Source: Sphingomonas sp. FARSPH
Lineage (GTDB): Bacteria; Pseudomonadota; Alphaproteobacteria; Sphingomonadales; Sphingomonadaceae
Direction of reading: 5' to 3'
Length of the DNA: 64,000 nucleotides
Assembly (NCBI RefSeq): GCF_003355005.1
Contig: NZ_CP029986.1
Location: forward strand, 62,001-126,000
Program-made: the position numbers and the translations under genes
Shown here: piece after piece, positions 7,584 to 15,635 of the stretch
How positions within the stretch are numbered: the stretch's first letter is position 1
Layout: every line of letters starts with the position of its first letter
Notes under the pieces: generated by a model
Database searches by the model: none
The model's input: only the letters and a program-made list of their open reading frames with translations
Told to the model about the DNA's origin: nothing

Positions 7584-8873
7584 TCAGGCCGCCTCGAGCC
7601 AGTCCGCCATCGACTCCCGTGGCAGATACCCGCGATTGCGCAGGATCGTAACGATGACGCTGTCGCGTACCCCGAAGCGGCTCGCGGCGCGCACGATCTG
7701 CTCGCGGGTCGGACGGTTCACGTCGACGACGTTGCGCAGCGCCTCCATCGGACAGAGCAGCGCCTGGGCGAACGCGCGCTGGAACTTCTGGCGGTCGGTT
7801 CGCGACCGGCTGATCACGCCGAAGCCTTGGCCACCGGTCCAAACCTCGTCGCCGATCATCCTCGCCAGCTCGAACCGGCGATCGTTGAGGGGTTTCATCG
7901 CCAAGGCCAATCGCGACTGTGAGCCGTTACCTTCCGTCTTGGCGGAGAACGGCAGATGACGCGCCGTCGCCGTTGCTTCCTTGAGCAACTCCCACCGGAC
8001 CTGAAGAATGTCGCCCAGATCGGCCCAGCGCACGGTATTGCCGAGGTTGAGGGCAGCACGCAGCGCGATCGCGGCGTCTTCGGCCGCCTGCCACGGGGTC
8101 TGGCCGGGCAGCGTTGCCGGATCGATTTGACCCTGTACCGAGGCGAAGTCGACAACGACGTCGGACGCCTCGACTGCCTCCAGCACCGCTTCCAGCGCAA
8201 CTGGCGCAGCTTGCCCCTTGGTCGCGAGCGCAGCTTCGTCGATCGCCGCCTCGCCGACCCTCTCCTCGAAGCCGAGCAGCGCCTCGACGACCGCCTGGGG
8301 AGCCTGGTCGGGATCGTAGCCGAGACATGCTTCCAGACGTCGCCATCCCGCGAGCTCGTCGTCTGCGCGCTCGCGGGCGAGTTGCCCGATGAGATCGGCA
8401 AAGGCCGCGCTGTCGGGCAGATCGCGACAGCGCAGCAACGCGTCGAAGAAGCGCTCGAGGCCGGTCTCGAACTCGTCCGAGAGCATCGTCAGGGGGCGCT
8501 CATGGAGATAGCGGATGACGCTGCCATCGTCCTCGACCCCGGTAACCGGCGCTACCATCACCCGCGGTCCCATCCCATAGATCATGAAGGGCGGCAGGAC
8601 GGTATCGCCGGACGCGGCGCTGAGCTCATGGCGCAGTCGCCATTCGGTGCTCGGAAAATGAGGATCGTCGAGCGGCTCCCAGCGCAGCCGCCAGAAATTG
8701 TCGACGAACCAGAAGCCGAGCAGGAGCGGCGACGCCCGAAAATAGTCTCGCCGGGTCCCCTCATGTTCGTCGAGCAGGCGAGTGAACACCGTTCGACCGA
8801 CCGCCATGCGGATGTCGGCGACCCCCTGCGACCGGTCCCCTGCCGGCCAGTCAAGATCGATGTCGAAGCTCAC
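7584..8873 (-). CDS. Unknown protein with degenerate ImmA/IrrE-like C-terminus
   Basis: This 429-residue protein starts at a GTG (8873) five bases after the stop of the upstream gene. The C-terminal third runs RRFELARMIGDEVW, then FQRAFAQALLCPMEAL, then REQIVRAASRFGVRDSVIVTILRN. This is the order of parts seen in ImmA/IrrE metallopeptidases (RRFxLAHExGH, xFAxxLLxP, helix-turn-helix-like tail). The zinc-binding HExxH is absent here, so proteolysis is unlikely. The similarity is my inference from pattern alone. With the gene at 8878 and the kinase at 9426 it forms a tight minus-strand run. Confidence 0.65.
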   Translation of the reverse strand: MSFDIDLDWPAGDRSQGVADIRMAVGRTVFTRLLDEHEGTRRDYFRASPLLLGFWFVDNFWRLRWEPLDDPHFPSTEWRLRHELSAASGDTVLPPFMIYGMGPRVMVAPVTGVEDDGSVIRYLHERPLTMLSDEFETGLERFFDALLRCRDLPDSAAFADLIGQLARERADDELAGWRRLEACLGYDPDQAPQAVVEALLGFEERVGEAAIDEAALATKGQAAPVALEAVLEAVEASDVVVDFASVQGQIDPATLPGQTPWQAAEDAAIALRAALNLGNTVRWADLGDILQVRWELLKEATATARHLPFSAKTEGNGSQSRLALAMKPLNDRRFELARMIGDEVWTGGQGFGVISRSRTDRQKFQRAFAQALLCPMEALRNVVDVNRPTREQIVRAASRFGVRDSVIVTILRNRGYLPRESMADWLEAA

Positions 8874-8877
8874 AGCT

Positions 8878-9408
8878 CTATCTATACCGCTCCTGGGCTC
8901 CTCGCAACGCGGCAAGCATTGCGGGCTGTCTCTGCGCGCGCGACAGCGACAGATACCAGTTCTCGAAACGCGCAATCACCTTGCGGCCCAGTGCATTGGT
9001 CGGCAGCAAAGGATAACCGTGGTAGAGCGCGCGCCCGGGAATGGTTTGCCGCAATTCGTAGATCCATCCATCGTCGTCCAGCGTCCAGAGCATCGTCGGG
9101 TCGCCTTGCCGGACGAGGTCGCCGAACAGGCCGGCGTCAATTCCTCGCCGCAACAGCTGCGGAATACGTTGCTGATCGGCGATCCCGAAGCCGGTGTCCT
9201 CACAAAATGTCCGATCGGGAGCACGGCCACGATACGGTTCCAGCCCCCAGGCATAGGGATCGCGCTTGTGCTTGGCATACCCGCCGTATGTTGCGCGACC
9301 GCTTAGTTGGGCGCGCTCGGCGGCCGATGGCATCCCCGGCGAAAGGTCACGCTTCTCGTTCTCGCTACGACGTGGTTGAAGGATGCGGGGCGATGGCTTG
9401 CGACGCAT
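8878..9408 (-). CDS. Conserved-looking unknown protein, partner of 7584-8873
   Basis: The 176-residue product has a basic N-terminus and then a compact domain with YGGYAKHKRDPYAWGLEP, CEDTGFG, the strand pair MLWTLDDDGWIYELRQ and ALYHGYPLLP, ending in a helix with ARFENW. It has no signal peptide or membrane segment. I do not recognise a named family. The start is uncertain: the ATG at 9408 is used, but a TTG at 9429 overlaps the kinase stop (TTGA) and would couple the two genes. The pairing with an ImmA/IrrE-like partner suggests a two-gene module; that is a guess. Confidence 0.65.
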   Translation of the reverse strand: MRRKPSPRILQPRRSENEKRDLSPGMPSAAERAQLSGRATYGGYAKHKRDPYAWGLEPYRGRAPDRTFCEDTGFGIADQQRIPQLLRRGIDAGLFGDLVRQGDPTMLWTLDDDGWIYELRQTIPGRALYHGYPLLPTNALGRKVIARFENWYLSLSRAQRQPAMLAALRGAQERYR

Positions 9409-9425
9409 GCTTGGCAGACTGGGAA

Positions 9426-11396
9426 TCAATCAGCGATAAGTCGGTCAAGCGGAAGATCGAAGCGAACCCGCAGTCCTGTAGGCTCGAAATCTCGGTTCCA
9501 CTTGCCCCCGAACTGTCGCACTAGGCTCCGCTCGATGAGCTTGCTCCCGAACCCGTCGCGCAACGGAGGCGTGACGTCGCTCACGCCGACCTCGATCCAG
9601 CTGAACTGCAACTGCTCGTCCTGAGCAGTCCAGCTTACCTCGACGAAACCCTCAGGGTTCCTCAATGCCCCGTACTTTGCAGCATTGGTGCAGAGTTCGT
9701 GAAGCGCCAAGGAGAAGGCGGTCACCGCCTGCGCCTTAATCACGAGCTGCGGCCCCGAGGAGCGTATGCGCCCGGCCGCCCCTACCTGCGCCGAACAGGC
9801 TCTAAGGACGACGGACTCAAGCGACGCCTTACGCCAGTTGTCCTGCGTAAGCGCTTCATTGGCCGCCCCGAGCGCAGTGAGACGCGCGTGAAAGGTGTCG
9901 AGCGCGTCCTCGACGCCTTCGCCTTGAAAGGTCTGCGTGGCGATCGCCTGGACCACCGCCAGCATGTTCTTGACGCGGTGATGGAGTTCGCCCGTCAGCA
10001 GTTCGCGCGCATCCTCGGCACGTCGCCGTTCGATCGCCTCACGCGTCCGACGAAGCGCCTCCTGCAGAAAGGCCAGCTTGTCATCGGACCAATGCCGAAC
10101 GTTACGGTCATGCAGGAAGATCAGGGCTACCAGCCGGCCATGCTCAAGCAGCGGCACGTTCACCAGCGCGCGAATGGTAAGCGTACGGAACCTCTCGGCA
10201 TGGCCGGCAGTGTGCGGATCAGACTCGATGTCGTCGATGACGACAGGCTGTCCCGCTGCGAGTTGGTCGAGCGGCAGGCCATAGTCCTCGAATTGGTAGG
10301 AACCGGCGAGACCCGCTACACCTTGCGATGTCCAGTCGCGGTCGATTGTGAGCGTCCCCGCAGCCTGATCAATCGTCCCATAGCCGGCACGGGTAAGTTC
10401 GAATGTTCGCCCGAGGATCTCGCCGAGCGCCTGCGTCATCTCCGACGTATGCCGGGCTCGTCCCAAACGATCGGAGAGTTCGACCAGCGCCGCAGCCCAG
10501 AGTTCCCGCGTTTTTCGACGCGTGATATCCAGCGCCGTTCCTGGCAGCCGCGTTGATCGGCCTTCGTGGTCGAAGGTTGGTCGACCCTGAAGAGTGATCC
10601 AGCGCGGAAGTTGGGCATGCTGTGGAACCCGATAGTCGATCGCAACCGCCACGCCATCGTTACGGGCGCTCTCAAGCGCGCTCTGGACATGCGCGCGATC
10701 GGCGTCATGAACCGCTCCCAGAAAGCGCGTAAGCGACTGTTCTTGCTCGTCGCTTGCTGACAGTCGGTGCAGCTGCCAGAAGCGATTGTCGCCGCGCAGG
10801 ACACCTGACGGAAGATCGAGCTCGAAAGTGGTCAACCCAGGGCTGGCCGCAAGCGCCGCTTTAAGGCGCTCGTCCATGCGCGCGCGACGCTCTGCCTCTT
10901 CCCGCTGGCGGGTACGGTCGCGCAGGATCTTGACGAAGCCCTGCTCCTGGCCCTCGACGAGGAGCGGCATCATCATGCCGGTGGCGAAAAACCGCTTACC
11001 TCCCTTATGCAGGTGCCAGCGGTCGTCTTCGGCACAGCCGTTCTCCCGGGCGCCGAGCATCTCTTGCTTCGGTACGCCTGCAGCGCGATCTTCGGGTGTG
11101 AAGATGAGGTCGGCAGAAAGCCCCCTCACCTCTTCAAACTCCCACCCGAGAATGCGCCGCGCACCCTCGTTCCAATCAGTGATCACGCCCTCTACATCCA
11201 TGATGATGATGGCGTAGTCGGTCGTGCTGTCCAGCAAGGATCGATAGCGCGCCTGATCGGTCGCTTGCCGCTCCGCGACACGCTCCAGTGCCCACTCGAG
11301 CGAGTGGAAGCTCTCGGGCCCGAGCGGGCCACGGCTGCTCTGAAGCTTGACGACTTCTGCCCGCAAGCGGGCAAGTTCGTCCTGTGGATCGGTCAT
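9426..11396 (-). CDS. HWE-family sensor histidine kinase (PAS-PAS-GAF)
   Basis: The 656-residue cytoplasmic kinase has a short N-terminal coil, a PAS domain (about 45-165, YRSLLDSTTDYAIIIMD... ILGWEFEEVRG), a second PAS/PAC (about 185-290), a GAF domain (about 305-440) and a C-terminal HWE kinase. In the kinase the phospho-acceptor is in ELHHRVKNMLAVVQ and the ATP site includes HELCTNAAKYGAL and GFGSKLIERS. HWE kinases of alphaproteobacteria often sense light, redox or general stress. No membrane segments are seen. A response regulator is divergently placed at 11512. The kinase stop overlaps a possible TTG start of the next gene. Confidence 0.9.
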   Translation of the reverse strand: MTDPQDELARLRAEVVKLQSSRGPLGPESFHSLEWALERVAERQATDQARYRSLLDSTTDYAIIIMDVEGVITDWNEGARRILGWEFEEVRGLSADLIFTPEDRAAGVPKQEMLGARENGCAEDDRWHLHKGGKRFFATGMMMPLLVEGQEQGFVKILRDRTRQREEAERRARMDERLKAALAASPGLTTFELDLPSGVLRGDNRFWQLHRLSASDEQEQSLTRFLGAVHDADRAHVQSALESARNDGVAVAIDYRVPQHAQLPRWITLQGRPTFDHEGRSTRLPGTALDITRRKTRELWAAALVELSDRLGRARHTSEMTQALGEILGRTFELTRAGYGTIDQAAGTLTIDRDWTSQGVAGLAGSYQFEDYGLPLDQLAAGQPVVIDDIESDPHTAGHAERFRTLTIRALVNVPLLEHGRLVALIFLHDRNVRHWSDDKLAFLQEALRRTREAIERRRAEDARELLTGELHHRVKNMLAVVQAIATQTFQGEGVEDALDTFHARLTALGAANEALTQDNWRKASLESVVLRACSAQVGAAGRIRSSGPQLVIKAQAVTAFSLALHELCTNAAKYGALRNPEGFVEVSWTAQDEQLQFSWIEVGVSDVTPPLRDGFGSKLIERSLVRQFGGKWNRDFEPTGLRVRFDLPLDRLIAD

Positions 11397-11511
11397 GATG
11401 GTTGGCGTCCCCTGCAGCGCAGAGAGCGCCCAACCTCCAACCTATTATCCGATCAGACGAAGTTCCAGCATCTTCAATGGATCGCGGACGGATATGCCGG
11501 GTTGAGCGAGT

Positions 11512-11886
11512 GTGAGCACCTCCAGTCTACACACAATCCTCGTCGTCGACGACGATCCCCTGTTGCGCATGCTGGCGGCGGACACCTTCACCGATGCCGG
11601 CTACACCGTATTTGAAGCGGATAGCGGCAGTGCCGCGCTCCAGCTGTTGGAATCGGGAGCGGATGTCTGCGCCGTGTTCACGGACATCCAGATGCCGGGC
11701 GATCCCGACGGCCTCAAGCTTGCGAGTCTCCTGCGGACCATGTGCCCGGATTGCGCCATTCTTGTCACCTCCGGGCAGGTTACGCCTGAACCGCAGGATC
11801 TGGCCAGCGGCGCCCGGTTCGTTCCCAAGCCATACCGGCCCCGCGAGCTGCTGGCGCTGGTAAGAGAGATGCTGGAGCGGACGTAG
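11512..11886 (+). CDS. Single-domain response regulator
   Basis: The 124-residue protein is a bare receiver domain: ILVVDDDPLLRM gives the acidic pocket, VFTDIQMPG the phospho-acceptor Asp (about residue 57), TSGQ the switch Thr/Ser and VPKPYRP the conserved Lys. There is no output domain. The start is GTG at 11512. It is divergent from the HWE kinase with 115 bases between the starts, so the two very likely work together, the regulator passing or draining phosphate. Confidence 0.9.
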   Translation: MSTSSLHTILVVDDDPLLRMLAADTFTDAGYTVFEADSGSAALQLLESGADVCAVFTDIQMPGDPDGLKLASLLRTMCPDCAILVTSGQVTPEPQDLASGARFVPKPYRPRELLALVREMLERT

Positions 11887-11938
11887 ACCGGAGCTTGCGC
11901 CCGGCACACAAGTTCCAGCGCAACGCCTCCCCCTCGCC

Positions 11939-12408
11939 TCAAGCAGCCATCATCAGGACGTTCCGCCCTGCCCGCTTCGCGCTGTACAAGGCAGCATCGG
12001 CGACGGCCATCGTGGCATCGAGGCTCGTGTCCGCACTGAGCGGCGCAATGCCTCCGCTTACGGTGATGCGGATCGTCGCTCCGCCGACCGATACTGCCAT
12101 CTTCTGGGTCGCATCGCGAAGCCGGTCACACACTGCGAGCGCCTGTTCGGAGTTCGCGCGAGGCAGCAGGACCGCGAACTCTTCGCCGCCGAGCCGGGCG
12201 ACGACATCGCCTTCCCGCACCATCCCTTTGGCCAAAGCCGCGAACCGCTTCAGGACCAAATCGCCGGCCGCGTGGCCGTGGCGATCGTTGACCTGCTTGA
12301 AAAGATCGATGTCAAAGGTTGCGATCGCGCCGCCCCCGCCCCCGGCAAGGTGACGTTCGCAGCAGCGTTCGAACGATCGGCGGTTCGCAAGTCCGGTCAG
12401 CGGATCGG
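11939..12408 (-). pseudogene. Diguanylate cyclase GGDEF domain, N-terminally truncated
   Basis: The frame contains TDPLTGLANRRSF, DIDLFKQVNDRHGHAAGD and the active-site RLGGEEFAVLL. It continues to a normal C-terminus (DAALYSAKRAGRN). It therefore holds a complete GGDEF catalytic domain that would make cyclic di-GMP, but the sensory N-terminus is gone. At about 12403-12411 the sequence switches to the antisense of a copB fragment, so the open frame that continues to 12742 is artificial. Without its own start it is probably not expressed. Confidence 0.75.
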
Positions 12409-12976
12409 TTATCGCTGGGATGGCGAGGCTTGGTATGGCGGCGACATCAACCGCTTCGTTGCGAAGACCGAGGGCGAAGGCACGTTCGGCAAGGGCATCG
12501 AGAGTGCCGAGGTGCAGGCGCTCTACTCGCGCACGATCGGCCCCTATTGGAACCTGCAGGGTGGCATCCGCTACGACTTCAAGCCCAATCCGTCGCGCAC
12601 CTATGCCACATTCGGCATCGAGGGATTGGCTCCGAATATGTTTGATCTCGAAGCTGCCGCCTTTCTGTCCGACAAGGGCGACGTGCTGGCGCGGATCGAG
12701 GGCTATTACGATCAACGGCTGACCCAGCGCTTCATTCTCCAACCCCGCGCCGAGTTCAACCTGGCCGCGCAGGACGTGCCTCGTGACGGCTACGGTGCCG
12801 GGCTGATCGACGCCGAGCTGGGGCTTCGACTTCGGTACGAGCTCCGGCGCGAGTTCGCCCCTTATTTCGGCGTATCGTGGGAGCGCCAGTTCGGCGACAC
12901 CCGCCGCTACTCGCGTGCGCCGGGCGAGAACACGGGCGGGTTCAGCTTCGTCGCCGGTATCAGGACGTGGTTCTGA
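12403..12976 (+). pseudogene. copB: Copper resistance protein CopB, C-terminal part
   Basis: From IGYRWDGEAWYGGDINRF to the terminal FVAGIRTWF this is the outer-membrane beta-barrel of CopB/PcoB proteins, about 190 residues. The Met/His-rich N-terminal region and the start are missing, replaced by the GGDEF fragment on the other strand. It ends in the aromatic residue typical of barrel proteins. The PepSY gene follows with overlap, so this is the remaining 3' part of a copper operon. Confidence 0.8.
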
Positions 12977-13725
12977 GGAGCCGGCGCGCCCGTCTGCACC
13001 TGTTCGCGAGCCGCACGCATAGGTGGCTTGGGCTCATCATCGGCGCGCAGCTCCTCTTGTGGTTCACCAGCGGCGCATTGATGAGCTTCCTGCCCATCGA
13101 CCGCGTGCATGGCGATCACCTGATTAATCGCAAGGCCGTGGCGGCGCTGCCTACCGGCGTCCCGCTTGCACCGCCATCGGCGATCACCGAGGCCAGTGCC
13201 GCGCCGGTCGAGGCCGTCACCTATCGCCTGTGGCTGGGCCGCCCCATTGCCGAGGTGACGGCGGCCAAGGGCACACGGCTGTTTGACGCGCGGACCGGCG
13301 CGGCGCTGCCCGCCCCAACCGCGATTGATGCCGAGGCGGTCGCCCGCGCCGCGTGGCGCGGAGACGGCCGACCGGAGGCCAAGGTGGACCGCATCCAGTG
13401 TCCCAGCCCCGAATATCGCGGTCCGCTCCCCGCATGGCGTGTCGCCTTCGCCGACGCAGACGCGACTCGCGTCTTCGTCGCGGGCGACACCGGCCGCATC
13501 GCGGCGGTCAGGACCGGGACGTGGCGGCTCTACGACTTCTTCTGGGGGCTACACATCATGGACTGGAGCAACCACGAGAACTTCAACACGCCTTGGCTGC
13601 TTGCGTTCGCGATTGGCGGCGTGGCGCTTTGGCTGGGCGGAGCGGTGCTCCTTTACATGCGCTGGCCGAAGCGGTCGCGACGGGCGTCCAAGGATCAATC
13701 AACGCTCCAGCAGGGGCATGCGTGA
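12967..13725 (+). CDS. PepSY-associated membrane protein
   Basis: The 252-residue protein has an N-terminal membrane helix after a basic segment (THRWLGLIIGAQLLLWFTSGALMSFLPI), a periplasmic PepSY-like domain (about 70-190, ending AVRTGTWRLYDFFWGLHIMD), and a second C-terminal helix (TPWLLAFAIGGVALWLGGAVLLY). Such proteins are often found with copper or iron genes and may handle redox or metals at the inner membrane. There is no ATG; a GTG at 12967 overlapping the copB end is used. It follows the copB remnant directly. Confidence 0.75.
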   Translation: MVLRSRRARLHLFASRTHRWLGLIIGAQLLLWFTSGALMSFLPIDRVHGDHLINRKAVAALPTGVPLAPPSAITEASAAPVEAVTYRLWLGRPIAEVTAAKGTRLFDARTGAALPAPTAIDAEAVARAAWRGDGRPEAKVDRIQCPSPEYRGPLPAWRVAFADADATRVFVAGDTGRIAAVRTGTWRLYDFFWGLHIMDWSNHENFNTPWLLAFAIGGVALWLGGAVLLYMRWPKRSRRASKDQSTLQQGHA

Positions 13726-13834
13726 CGGACGACAAACCCGACAAGATGAAGCTGATGATGGGAACGGGCCGGGCCGCTTAACCGCGGTGACGTTCACGCT
13801 CGTGATGTATGGCCTCATGGCCCTTAGCATCTAA
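13722..13834 (+). pseudogene. Possible small membrane peptide, frameshifted
   Basis: A GTG overlapping the PepSY stop (GTGA) opens a short frame reading KMKLMMGTGRAA, then a TAA. One frame over, the text continues TAVTFTLVMYGLMALSI and stops at 13834. Joined, the two would form a peptide of about 37 residues with a single hydrophobic helix. Either a frameshift has broken the gene or the resemblance is chance. Confidence 0.25.
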
Positions 13835-14040
13835 GCGCTCACCCGCCAGTTCAGGTCTGCCCCCCTCCGGCGTCCTGGCGGCGTCTCTGCTCAGCCACTT
13901 GCACCTTGATAGGGAGATTGCGTGCGCGGCCTGTCGCTCATCAGGTCTTAGTGGCGGGCTCAAGCAGGTGAAATAAAACGTTGAGGGGTGAGCGGCTGCG
14001 CCGCGTAGCAGATGGGGGTAGCACGAGGAGTTCGAAGGAA

Positions 14041-14454
14041 ATGCGCTCTATTTCGATATTCACCGCTTTGGCGCTCGTCGCCACGCCCGCGTTTGCCCAA
14101 CAGAGCGGGAAGCAGGCGATGGACCACGGCCAAATGCAAGGCATGGACCATGGCCAGATGCAGGGCATGGATCACGGCGATATGGCCGGCATGATGGCGG
14201 GCAATCCCTACGGCCAGGCCGAAATGGACATGCACCGGAAGATGATGGCGGCCAAGCAGGGTGATGCGGCAGAAATGTGGACCCGCAAGATGATCGAGCA
14301 TCACCGCGGCGCGATCGCGATGGCGCGGGTCGCTCAACGTGATGCGAAGGATGCCGAGACCCGCCAGATGGCGACGATGACGATCTCGAAGCAGGAAAAG
14401 GACATCGCGGAGCTGCAAGCCTGGCTTCGTAAGCATGGCAAGCGCGCGCAGTAA
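14041..14454 (+). CDS. DUF305 copper-type periplasmic protein
   Basis: The 137-residue protein has a signal peptide (MRSISIFTALALVATPAFA) and a Met/His-rich stretch of repeated MDHGQMQG units (about residues 27-50). A helical DUF305 domain follows, with MHRKMMAAKQGDAAEMWTRKMIEHHRGAIAMA. DUF305/CopM proteins bind Cu(I)/Ag(I) through such Met and His residues in the periplasm. The ATG at 14041 has AAGGAA eight bases upstream. It sits in the copper cluster and is followed by a strong hairpin. Confidence 0.85.
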   Translation: MRSISIFTALALVATPAFAQQSGKQAMDHGQMQGMDHGQMQGMDHGDMAGMMAGNPYGQAEMDMHRKMMAAKQGDAAEMWTRKMIEHHRGAIAMARVAQRDAKDAETRQMATMTISKQEKDIAELQAWLRKHGKRAQ

Positions 14455-14465
14455 GGCGCGCTGCA

Positions 14466-14505
14466 CCCGCCCTGCCGTCCCCCCAACCACCCGCGGCAGG
14501 GCGGG
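14466..14505 (+). terminator. Hairpin after the DUF305 gene
   Basis: CCCGCCCTGCCG (14466-14477) pairs perfectly with CGGCAGGGCGGG (14494-14505). It starts 11 bases after the DUF305 stop. There is no U run, so it may attenuate rather than end transcription before the DUF411 gene. Confidence 0.55.
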
Positions 14506-14528
14506 ATCACTTCCGTTGGAGCTGACCC

Positions 14529-14978
14529 ATGACCCATCGCCCTCGCTTCCTAGCCGCAATGCTCTTGATCGCCGTTCCGAGCGTCGCATCGGCTGCGGCG
14601 GATATCGTCATGCACCGCGACCCCGGCTGCGGCTGTTGCGAGAAGTGGGCGGCGCAAGTGCGCCAGCAGTTCGGCCGCAACGTGCAAATCGTTGATGATG
14701 CCAACCGCGCCGCGTACCAACGCCGGCTCGGCGTGCCGACCTCAATTGCGTCCTGCCACACCGCCATCATCGACGGCATGGCATTCGAGGGCCACGTTCC
14801 AATCGCCGACATGAAGCGGGTGATCGCCCAGCACCCAAAGGGTGTGCGCGGCCTGGCCGTCGCCGGAATGCCGATGGGTTCTCCCGGCATGGAGGTCGCG
14901 GGCATGCGGCCCCAAGCCTATGACGTGATCGCGTTCGGCCCGAGCGGCCAGCGCGTCTATGCTCGCCACGGCGGCTAG
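14529..14978 (+). CDS. DUF411 metal-binding protein
   Basis: This 149-residue secreted protein has a signal peptide (RFLAAMLLIAVPSVASA) and then the DUF411 signature HRDPGCGCCEKW (about residues 32-43). A thioredoxin-like layout follows, with GVPTSIASCHTAIIDG and EGHVPIADMKRV. The paired cysteines point to Cu(I) binding or delivery in the periplasm. A Met-rich C-terminal segment (GMPMGSPGMEVAGM) supports this. It lies downstream of DUF305 in the same orientation. Confidence 0.85.
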   Translation: MTHRPRFLAAMLLIAVPSVASAAADIVMHRDPGCGCCEKWAAQVRQQFGRNVQIVDDANRAAYQRRLGVPTSIASCHTAIIDGMAFEGHVPIADMKRVIAQHPKGVRGLAVAGMPMGSPGMEVAGMRPQAYDVIAFGPSGQRVYARHGG

Positions 14979-14998
14979 ACGAGGGTCTTAGCGAGAAC

Positions 14999-15018
14999 GG
15001 GGGCGGTTGCCCGCCCCC
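14999..15018. terminator. Shared bidirectional terminator hairpin
   Basis: GGGGGCGG and CCGCCCCC pair around a TTGC loop. The hairpin lies between the convergent ends of the DUF411 gene and the Cys-rich pseudogene. A near-identical hairpin follows the intact Cys-rich gene at 55419-55436. Confidence 0.6.
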
Positions 15019-15026
15019 GCCCCGTT

Positions 15027-15207
15027 TCAGTGGTTCATGCCTGGCATCGGTGCAGGCTTGGAATCACCCGGCTTCGCCTTCATCTTGTCGCAGCAGTCCG
15101 CGCAATCCTTTGCAGCACGCCTTGTCGGCGCCGCAGCAGCAGCCCGCATCGGTCGCGAACGCCGCGGTCGGGAGGGCGAGCGCCAGGGCGGCGCGGATCA
15201 GTTTCAG
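15027..15207 (-). pseudogene. Small Cys-rich secreted protein, frameshifted
   Basis: The frame KLIRAALALALPTAAFATDAG reads as a signal peptide and is followed by CCCGADKACC. One base over, the text continues KDCADCCDKMKAK and ends MPGMNH at 15027. There is no ATG in the right frame (CTG at 15207). An intact relative with the same signal peptide plus Cys-pair design and the same terminator occurs at 55448-55636. The gene appears broken by at least one frameshift. Confidence 0.55.
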
Positions 15208-15442
15208 TCATGTCATCAGTATCTCCGTCGGTTGAACGTGTGAGCTGTCGAGGAGGTCACACCGTTCGCGGCGGGGGCGTTGCCGGTGGCACCGGCAGCC
15301 CGGCCAACTCTTAAGCCGGAGCAGGAATTGGCGTTGTCGACGGCAAGCGCCACGGCGCAGGCCTAATTAGGGTAGGCTGGTGGACGGCCGCGCATGGTGT
15401 TGTGCATGCCGACCCGGGTGCCTTCTTCGTCGGCGTCCCCTT

Positions 15443-15592
15443 TCAGTCGCAACCGGCCATGACCGGCGCCACCGGCGCGGCGCTCGCCGCCGCCTCGCAC
15501 CACGGTCCCAGGCGCAGGAGCAGGAGCGCCGCGAGCACGCCGAGCAGGGCGACGCGGAGCAGGCTGGCGGAAGGTTGCGACCTGGTTCCCAC
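15443..15592 (-). CDS. Possible 49-residue membrane peptide downstream of the MauE gene
   Basis: A GTG at 15592 with an AGGGA sequence upstream opens a 49-residue frame with one strong hydrophobic helix (SLLRVALLGVLAALLLLRLG) and a tail with two cysteines (PWCEAA and MAGCD). It begins 43 bases after the stop of the MauE-glutaredoxin gene on the same strand, so it may belong to that operon. The region between it and the Cys-rich pseudogene (15208-15442) shows no other gene. Confidence 0.4.
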   Translation of the reverse strand: MGTRSQPSASLLRVALLGVLAALLLLRLGPWCEAAASAAPVAPVMAGCD

Positions 15593-15635
15593 GTTCCCTA
15601 TCCGCGCGCGCGCCGCTTCGATGTCAATTGCAGCC

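Noticed and set aside
7956..9524. 522-residue + strand frame across the unknown two-gene module
   Set aside because: The minus-strand genes have ordered motifs, tight spacing and plausible starts; this frame crosses both without domain features.
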